A DNA stretch of 64,000 nt from Macrostomum hystrix (taxonomy: Eukaryota > Platyhelminthes > Macrostomidae). A program made the position numbers and the translations under genes. The notes under the pieces are model-generated. The model had not been told where the DNA came from and searched no databases. It saw nothing but the letters and a program-made list of their open reading frames with translations. Positions 58,101-64,000 of the stretch are shown here, piece by piece (position 1 is the first letter of the stretch; each line of letters starts with the position of its first letter). Location of the stretch: positions 2,052,001-2,116,000 of the forward strand of contig CATNEN010000029.1 of assembly GCA_950097015.1 (NCBI GenBank), in the 5' to 3' direction.

Positions 58101-61100
58101 AGCATGGTGTACATCGACAGCAGCTTTAGCTTTGAAGGCGGCACTGTACATTTGACCACTGTCGTCAGCGACCTGTGCGACAATTTGGCGCCGATGCCAA
58201 CTCAGGCCTCCCTAATGATAACCACGGGCGAGCCGCCCATTGTGTCCGGAATGTAAGTGATGGAGATGTAACATTAACAATAGTATTTGTAGTAGTGAAC
58301 TTTGTTGCTCTAGTTGTTATGGTGGTGATATTAGTAGTACTAATAGTAGTAGCAACAGTGCGATTATTAGTAGTAGCAGTGTGTGTGGGTTTGGATCCAC
58401 ATGTGGATATAGTTTAGTTGTGTAGCAGACCCCTCAGCTCTCTCTCTATTTGCTGGATTTGGGATTGGTGAGCTGAGTATTTGGGGGGAATGGTAGCTTA
58501 AGTTATGAGGGTGAGAATAGGTATTTTTCACGCTGTTCGTGTTATACCCAAGGTAGCGCTAATGCCCGAGCGGCAAGACACTAGCTACTAACAATGGGAG
58601 AAGAATTGACTGCTGCTGGCACGAGGGCTTAGGTCACTGATCTGGGGCACACAGTCCGTGGGGCGTATCAAGATGGATCGAAGTTGCCGGGTGAACGTCC
58701 TTCGCAATCTCACTTACTTTCCTCTATGGGGTCCGGAATTAGTACAGTTTCATTAGGGGGATAAAGGCGAGTTTTGGGACTTCAGGGGGGTATTTAGGGA
58801 ACTTTATGTGGACTTCAGATAGACATCAGATGGATTTTTAGATGGGATTTTAGGACGGTATATTGGGATTTCAAAGGGACCATATAATAGGGTGGATTTG
58901 GGTAAAGAAGGCCGATGAGATATCTTTGGGAGAGGATTGGGAAGGCAAAGGTATCTAATTGTTTTCTCCTATTAGGAAAATCACTAAAGAACTCGATTTA
59001 TTTTAATATCGAAACAGGCAAAGAGGTAGGAAGTGGAATCGCTTATATTTCGTAGAGCAAAACGTTGGGAACGTATAGAACGTAGAGCAGGTCCAACATG
59101 GGTAACAAGGTTAACCAGTGTTAACGGGTGGTTGGTGATCGAGGTCAAGATCGCATTATATTTTTCTCTGTATATATATACCAAAATTGGGGTGGGTGCA
59201 TGTTCCGCTTGAGTGCGCATACAACGAACAAAGAGCACCGCGTGAGGTTACGACAAATAGCTAGCGCGTGAGAAAAAGTGGCGGGAATTCAAAATGAAAA
59301 GTGTCCTAATTATTCACTGCCTCAGTTGTACTAGTAGTAGTAATAGTAAGAATGTATTCGTAGCAGAATTCGTTGTTGTAGTGTTGTATTAGTAGTTGAA
59401 GTATTATTGGAGGGTCGGTGGCAGAGCGGTTAACGCGTCTGCCACTCACAACAATGTCCTTGAGCTCGATTCCGCGGCGAGGCCACATTCATTTGTGGCG
59501 CAGCCGCAGAGAGAAGGCTTGGGGGCTTGTAGTGCAATTTACGCCCTTGAAAGTTTACACTGCCTAACGATGATAAAGTCAGGGCAGTTGTACACACCTG
59601 TGTGAGTGGGTGCCTGCGTACAGTATCTGTGTGTGTGTGTGTGTGTGTGTGTTCAGGAGTCAGCGAAATAGGCAGAATTGCCTCCTCGCTGGCTGCGGGT
59701 CCAGTGTCCCCAAATTATGTGCCATTGCCCACAGCCCTCCTGCAATAATTATCATTATAAGTAGTATAATTATTTGTAGTAGTATCTCTGGTTTTAGAAT
59801 TATTTTTTGTTATTGTAGTGATTGTAGTATTTGCAGTATATTTAGAGCCAGTATCAATACTACTATTAGTATAATTAGTAGTAGTGGCACTTCAGTGGTA
59901 GTAGTCGCAAGTAAATTCTGACTGTCTCTGCTGCGAATTTTCTCCGCACTGCAGCTGCGTGAGCAACTGTTTCAAGCAGAAGATTCCGTACAAACAGAAG
60001 AACGGCGCCGACTGCTCTTTCACCTCGTTCAGCTTGAATCCGTCGTTGTTCATCAAGTTCCAGATTCACATAGAAAACTATGTCGCCGGCATAGACTATG
60101 GGTTCTATTGGCAGAGCACTCCGCTCAACGACTCTCTGAAAGTCTGCCCCAGCGACCTGAGCTCCGCTACACTCGATACGGACTTCAACGAGATGGAGAT
60201 CTACAACAGGGAGTGGACTAAGAAGAGTAAGTGGGACACGTGTCTTTTTTCCAGTAGTCCATTGTGTAAGAGCGTTTTCATTCCTAGAAATCAATGCCTA
60301 ACAAGCATCATAATACAATATGTCACATTTCAGATGGCGTAGAATATGCTAGCACAGGTAATTCTATTGGCAATCTCTGCTACCTCTGTGTCTATACAGA
60401 ACTTTATCTACCTTTCTGTAACTCTACCTTTCTGTAAGTCTACCTTTCTGTAACTCTACCTTTCTGTAAGTCTACCTTTCTGTAAGTCTACCTTTCTGTA
60501 AGTCTACCTTTCTGTAAGTCTATACCTTTCTGTAAGTCTACCTTTCTGTAAGTCTACCTTTCTGTAAGTCTACCTTTCTGTAATTCTACCTTTCTGTAAG
60601 TCTACCTTTCTGTAAGTCTACCTTTCTGTAACTCTACCTTTCTGTAAGTCTACCTTTCTGTAAGTCTACCTTTCTGTAAGTCTACCTTTCTGTAAGTCTA
60701 TACCTTTCTGTAAGTCATCCTTTCTGTAAGTCTACCTTTCTGTAAGTCTACCTTTCTGTAAGTCTACCTTTCTGTAAGTCTACCTTTCTGTAAGTCTACC
60801 TTTCTGTAATTCTACCTTTCTGTAAGTCTACCTTTCTGTAAGTCTACCTTTCTGTAAGTCTACCTTTCTGTAAGTCTACCTTTCTGTAAGTCTACCTTTC
60901 TGTAAGTCTACCTTTCTGTAAGTCTATACCTTTCTGTAAGTCTACCTTTCTGTAAGTCTACCTTTCTGTAATTCTACCTTTCTGTAAGTCTACCTTTCTG
61001 TAACTCTACCTTTCTGTAAGTCTACCTTTCTGTAAGTCTACCTTTCTGTAAGTCTACCTTTCTGTAAGTCTACATTTCTGTAATTCTACCTTTCTGTAAC

Positions 61101-62134
61101 TCTACCTTTCTGTAAGTCTACCTTTCTGTAAGTCTACCTTTCTGTAACTCTACCTTTCTGTAAGTCTACCTTTCTGTAAGTCTACCTTTCTGTAAGTCTA
61201 CCTTTCTGTAAGTCTATACCTTTCTGTAAGTCATCCTTTCTGTAAGTCTACCTTTCTGTAAGTCTACCTTTCTGTAAGTCTACCTTACTGTAATTCTACC
61301 TTTCTATAAGTCTACCTTTCTGTAAGTCTACCTTTCTGTAAGTCTACCTTTCTGTAAGTCTACCTTTCTGTGGTGAGTGGCAGAGTGGTTAACGCGTTTG
61401 CCTCTCGCACCGAGGTCCCTGAGTTCGATTCCGCGGCGAGGCCACATTTATTTGGGGCGCAGCCGCGGAGAGAAGGCTTGGGGGCTTGTCGTACAATTTA
61501 CGCCCTTGAGGGCCAACCTCCAAGGCACAGTGAGAGTGTACACTGCCCGACGATGAGAAAGTCAGAGCAGATGTACACACCTGCGTGCGTGTGTGCTCAG
61601 GAGTCAGAGAAATGGGCAGAATTGCCTCCTCGCTGGCTGCGGGTCTAGTGTCACCAAATGATGTGCCATTGGCCGCAGCCCTCCTGCAATTATTATTATT
61701 TTTTTTAACTCTACCCCTCCGCAGGCATGTCTTTTGTTTATCGACTTTATCTACTGCTAAAGATCCTAACAAAACTAGCAGCTACCTCAATCGACCCTCC
61801 AAACTCCAAGGTCGAACCTCCGCCGGCCTGTCTATCGATCCGCCAGACTTTTTCCCCAGCAAAGTTGGCTACTACATGATCCGGATGCGGGCCTGGCGCG
61901 GCAGCAACACCAGAAACTATGGCTTCAAATTTCTCTACCTGTCCGTTAATCAGGGCCCGAATGTGAGCAGCATCTCAACTAGCGTCAACCCAGCCACTGG
62001 CGAGTCAATGAAGACTCAATTCTACATCAGCTGCAGCTACCCGGCCTCAGACAGCGGCCAAATGATCTACACTATCGGCTACAGCACTAATTCAACACCG
62101 ATGTCACGAGCTGACTGCCAGCCACTCATCCTGA
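46117..62134 (+). CDS. Polycystin-1-like receptor, N-terminal part (14 exons, continues past window)
   Basis: Large extracellular-domain protein of the polycystin-1/PKD1-like family, probably a ciliary or cell-surface mechanosensory or adhesion receptor. Exons: 46117-46201, 47833-47986, 48706-48890, 48960-49151, 49227-49478, 52078-52250, 52544-53249, 53720-53916, 54302-55202, 56158-57126, 57394-58252, 59955-60226, 60334-60357 (24-nt microexon), 61763-62134. All borders are GT-AG and all phases join, mostly phase 1; 1780 residues so far. Signal peptide MANLRTAMAAAALLTMPLLS; a WSC domain across exons 2-3 (FGYNTCFCGNANHSS, CFSGLCPSNDSCF). PKD-type repeats are marked by FNFGDGS, ISFGDGR with FVYTYAAIGNYSASC, IDLGDGS with YRFPGGNFTATV, and NWDFGDGG. 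REJ-like sequence follows in exons 11-14 (DWSGATNLHLRRLTLP, many cysteines). Many N-glycosylation sequons. GPS, PLAT and membrane segments would lie downstream. The last donor (CTGA|GTACGA) is uncertain. Confidence 0.88.
46286..47198. mobile_element. Solo LTR, copy 1 (intron 1 of polycystin-like gene)
   Basis: A 913-bp element beginning TGTAGCAGACC and ending CACTGCCTCA, flanked by the 4-bp direct repeat ATAT (46282-46285 and 47199-47202). Close homologue of 58421-59324 over its whole length. TG...CA ends plus a short target duplication and no internal retroelement genes indicate a solo LTR. A TATATATATAC stretch near 47040 could be promoter-like. Coding strand of the parent element unknown. 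Confidence 0.85.
47290..47612 (-). mobile_element. SINE family B in polycystin-like intron 1
   Basis: The reverse complement carries the family-B head (GTGGCATAGCGGTCTAAAG), a body with GCGCAGCCGCGGCGAGAAGG, GGCAGTGTA, and the terminal GCAGGAGGGCTG segment seen as CAGGAGGGCTG at 47294. The head is slightly rearranged, lacking part of the B-box region. Confidence 0.75.
48020..48125 (+). mobile_element. Internally deleted SINE family B
   Basis: The head (AAGTGGCCGAGCGGTAT) is joined almost directly to the 3' part (GTGTGCGTGTGTGCTCAGGA, GCAGAATTGCCTCCT); about 200 bp of the body is missing. Intron 2 of the polycystin-like gene. Confidence 0.7.
48238..48552. repeat. 18-bp minisatellite in polycystin-like intron 2
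   Basis: About 17 copies of GGATCATTGTCAACTGGG with few variants (GTGGGATC). Gives periodic open frames (STGGSL; MIPQLT) that are not genes. Confidence 0.93.
49480..51870. repeat. 43-bp minisatellite in polycystin-like intron 5 (2.4 kb)
   Basis: About 55 copies of a 43-bp unit with GTAGCCAGTGTAGCGTTGGC and AGAGAAATAATCGATAATTGGG. Variants (TTTTGGATAGAG, CCGATGTTGCGC, ACCGTTGCC) recur in blocks, e.g. near 50330-50400, 50820-50900 and 51240-51310, indicating multi-unit duplications. Confidence 0.95.
52262..52477 (-). mobile_element. SINE family A in polycystin-like intron 6
   Basis: The reverse complement has the B box GGTTCGATTCCCGAC, a damaged A-box region, GACACTCAGCTAATAGCTGG, and the tail side (TGATTACACC-like GCAGGTGTAATGAG) ending in A/T triplets at 52262. 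Shorter than 6075-6386: the central CAGTCCATGGACTG core is deleted. Confidence 0.78.
53275..53665. repeat. 19-20-bp minisatellite in polycystin-like intron 7
   Basis: About 20 copies of TGTGTCAGATGGGATGACC with one- or two-base length variants (GGGGATGACC, TTTGTCAGATAGGG). Confidence 0.92.
54187..54211. other. Perfect 11-bp hairpin in polycystin-like intron 8
   Basis: ATGTGGGTATT, loop TGT, then AATACCCACAT: a perfect inverted repeat. Isolated, about 90 bp upstream of the exon 9 acceptor. The rest of this intron has no repeat. Confidence 0.8.
55285..56145. repeat. 20-bp minisatellite in polycystin-like intron 9
   Basis: About 42 copies of CACCAGACACTCACCTGATA, with variants GACCAG, GACAAG and CACATGATA. 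A block containing CACCAGGCACCCACCTGATA recurs at about 55480 and 55800, showing an internal duplication of about 320 bp. Confidence 0.94.
57150..57345. repeat. Degenerate CCAATCCGCCAACCC repeat in polycystin-like intron 10
   Basis: Imperfect units of 15-20 bp (CCAATCCGCCAACCCCAACC) occupy most of this short intron. Confidence 0.82.
58421..59324. mobile_element. Solo LTR, copy 2 (intron 11 of polycystin-like gene)
   Basis: A 904-bp homologue of 46286-47198 in the same orientation, with the same TGTAGCAGACC start and CACTGCCTCA end but a different 4-bp flank, GTTG (58417-58420 and 59325-59328). The distinct target duplications show two independent insertions followed by LTR-LTR recombination. 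Confidence 0.86.
59411..59757 (+). mobile_element. SINE family B in polycystin-like intron 11
   Basis: Complete head (GGTCGGTGGCAGAGCGGTTA), B box (AGCTCGATTCC), body with a (GT)n expansion at about 59630-59651, and terminal CCCTCCTGCAATAATTATC. Lies 80 bp after the solo LTR, in a region of GTAGTA-type triplets (59330-59400 and 59760-59900). Confidence 0.85.
60334..60357 (+). other. 24-nt microexon of the polycystin-like gene
   Basis: CACATTTCAG acceptor, 24 nt, then a GTAATT donor. Phase 1 on both sides, adding eight residues (NGVEYAST after joining). Skipping it also keeps the frame, so it could be alternatively used. Listed separately because it is too short for ORF-based detection. Confidence 0.7.
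60406..61373. repeat. 16-bp minisatellite of GTAAGT motifs in polycystin-like intron 13
   Basis: About 60 copies of the 16-bp unit GTAAGTCTACCTTTCT, with occasional GTAACTC and GTAATTC variants and TATACC insertions. Each typical unit carries a complete GTAAGT donor hexamer on the sense strand. Confidence 0.95.
61374..61706 (+). mobile_element. SINE family B adjoining exon 14
   Basis: Head GAGTGGCAGAGTGGTTAACG, B box GAGTTCGATTCC, full body, (ATT)n tail to about 61700. Inserted at the end of the 16-bp array, about 55 bp upstream of the exon 14 acceptor. Confidence 0.88.
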
Positions 62135-62144
62135 GTACGACTTA

Positions 62145-64000
62145 AGTACCCAATACTCTACCCTGTCTCCCTCACTCTACCCTGTCTCCCTAACTCTACC
62201 CTGTCTCCCTCACTCTACCCTGTCTCCCTAACTCTATCATGTCTCCCTAACTCTACCCTGTCTCCCTCCATCTACCCTGTCTCCCTAACTCTATCATGTC
62301 TCCCTAACTCTACCCGGTCTCCCTCACTCTACCCTGTCTCCCTAACTCTATCATGTCTCCCTAACTCTACCCTGTCTCCCTCCATCTACCCTGTCTCCCT
62401 AACTCTATCATGTCTCCCTAACTCTACCCTGTCTCCCTCACTCTACCCTGTCTCCCTCACTCTACCCTGTCTCCCTAACTCTACCCTGTCTCCCTCACTC
62501 TACCCTGTCTCCCTAACTCTATCATGTCTCCCTAACTCTACCCTGTCTCCCTCACTCTACCCTGTCTCCCTAACTCTTTCATGTCTCCCTAACTCTACCC
62601 TGTCTCCATCACTCTACCATGTCTCCCTCACTCTACCCTGTCTCCCTAACTCTACCCTGTCTCCCTCACTCTACCCTGTCTCCCTCACTCTACCCTGTCT
62701 CACTCACTCTACCCTGTCTCCCTAACTCTATCATGTCTCCCTAACTCTACCCTGTCTCCCTCCATCTACCCTGTCTCCCTAACTCTATCATGTCTCCCTA
62801 ACTCTACCCGGTCTCCCTCACTCTACCCTGTCTACCTCACTCTACCCTGTCTCCCTCACTCTACCCTGTCTCCCTAATTCTACCCTGTCTCCCTAACTCT
62901 ACCCTGTCTCCCTCACTCTACCCTGTCTCCCTAACTCTTTCATGTCTCCCTAACTCTACCCTGTCTCCATCACTCTACCATGTCTCCCTCACTCTACCCT
63001 GTCTCCCTAACTCTACCCTGTCTCCCTCACTCTACCCTGTCTCCCTCACTCTACCCTGTCTCCCTCACTCTACCCTGTCTCCCTCACTCTACCCTGTCTC
63101 CCTCACTCTACCCTGTCTCCCTCACTCTGCCCTGTCTCCCTCACTCTACCCTGTCTCCCTATCTCTATCATGTCTCCCTCATTCAACCCTGTCTCCCTCA
63201 CTCTACCCTGTCTCCCTAACTCTACCCTGTCTCCCTCATTCAACCCTGTCTCCCTAACTCTACCCTGTCTCCCTAACTCTATCATGTCTCCCTAACTCTA
63301 CCCTGTCTCCCTCACTCTACTCTGTCTCCCTAACTCTACCCTGTCTCCCTCACTCTACCCTGTCTCCCTCACTCTACCCTGTCTCCTTAACTCTATCATG
63401 TCTCCCTAACTCTACCCTGTCTACCTCACTCTACCCTGTCTCCCTCACTCTATCTACTCTGTCTCCCTCACTCTACCCTGTCTCCCTCACTCTATCACTC
63501 TGTCTCCCTCACTCTACCATGTCTCCCTCACTCTATCACTCTGTCTCCCTCACTCTACCATGTCTAATCCAGTCTGTAGTGTCTCCCTCATTCAACCCTG
63601 TCTCCCTCACTCTACCGTGTCTACCTCGCTCTACCCTGTTCCCCTAACTCTACCCTGTCTCCCTCACTCTACCCTGTCTCCCTTACTCTATCATGTCTCC
63701 CTAACTCTACCCTGTCTCCCTCACTCTACCCTGTCTCCCTAACTCTACCCTGTCTCCCTCACTCTACCCTGTCTCCCTAACTCTACCCTGTCTCCCTCAC
63801 TCTACCCTGTCTACCTCACTCTACCCTGTCTCCCTCACTCTACCCTGTCTACCTCACTCTACCCTGTCTCCCTAACTCTATCATGTCTCCCTCACTCTAC
63901 CCTGTCTCCCTCACTCTACCCTGTCTCCCTATCTCTATCATGTCTCCCTCATTCAACCCTCTCTCCCTCACTCTACCCTGTCTCCCTAACTCTACCCTGT
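62145..64000. repeat. 19-bp minisatellite in polycystin-like intron 14 (runs out of window)
   Basis: About 97 copies of TACCCTGTCTCCCTAACTC and variants (CTCAC, ATCATG). Pyrimidine-rich on the sense strand with CCCTAAC, a branch-point-like motif, in many units. Begins about 10 bp after the last visible exon. Confidence 0.95.

Noticed and set aside
46286-59324. The two LTR copies as the ends of one retrotransposon
   Set aside because: Each copy has its own different 4-bp target duplication, and about 11 kb of host exons and introns lies between them.
61725-61762. Acceptor CTCCGCAG at 61724 as the start of polycystin-like exon 14
   Set aside because: A good acceptor by sequence, but joining exon 12 or the microexon there shifts the frame into an early stop. 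The acceptor at 61762 keeps the conserved REJ-like frame.

Overview
This window is nuclear DNA from an animal. Genes are split by GT-AG introns, and the exons are GC-rich against AT-rich or repeat-filled introns and spacers. Several products are metazoan-type proteins: TAO kinase, AMPK beta, a CPEB1-class translational regulator, SAM50 and a polycystin-1-like receptor. The species cannot be named from sequence alone. Splice-acceptor-like sites lie only 5-34 nt upstream of nearly every start codon, and tandem and tRNA-derived repeats are extremely abundant. Both fit a lineage with spliced-leader trans-splicing, such as a free-living flatworm or related spiralian; this is inference.

Layout. 1-6872 (+): 3' two-thirds of a TAO kinase gene (5 exons; the N-lobe lies upstream of the window). 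6873-13117: possible 3' UTR, a 27-bp minisatellite, then AT-rich spacer. 13148-14859 (+): complete AMPK beta gene (4 exons). 17060-17377 (+): small coiled-coil membrane protein. 17870-21710: 24-bp satellite with higher-order duplications. 21969-22262 (-): short secreted prohormone-like protein. 23319-27046: about 116 copies of a 32-bp satellite. 27438-27710 (+): tentative small protein with a C-terminal CaaX box. 27945-31640: GGAGT pentamer satellite, a 34-bp array broken by a SINE, and a 20-bp array. 32921-35533 (-): CPEB1-type gene. 35566-39780: spacer. 39885-43237 (+): complete SAM50 gene (4 exons). 43430-45000: two arrays, one of them inverted. 46117-62134 (+), continuing beyond the window: 5' part of a polycystin-1-like gene (14 exons seen; signal peptide, WSC, PKD and REJ-like regions).

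The genes do not form an operon or pathway; they are neighbours of unrelated housekeeping, signalling and membrane function. What unifies the window is repeat biology. Almost every long intron carries its own private minisatellite. At least two tRNA-derived SINE families are present, some with clear target-site duplications. Two solo LTRs sit in two introns of the polycystin-like gene, each with TG...CA ends and a 4-bp target duplication. Two intronic arrays reiterate splice-site-like motifs next to real exons, one of them beside a 24-nt microexon.
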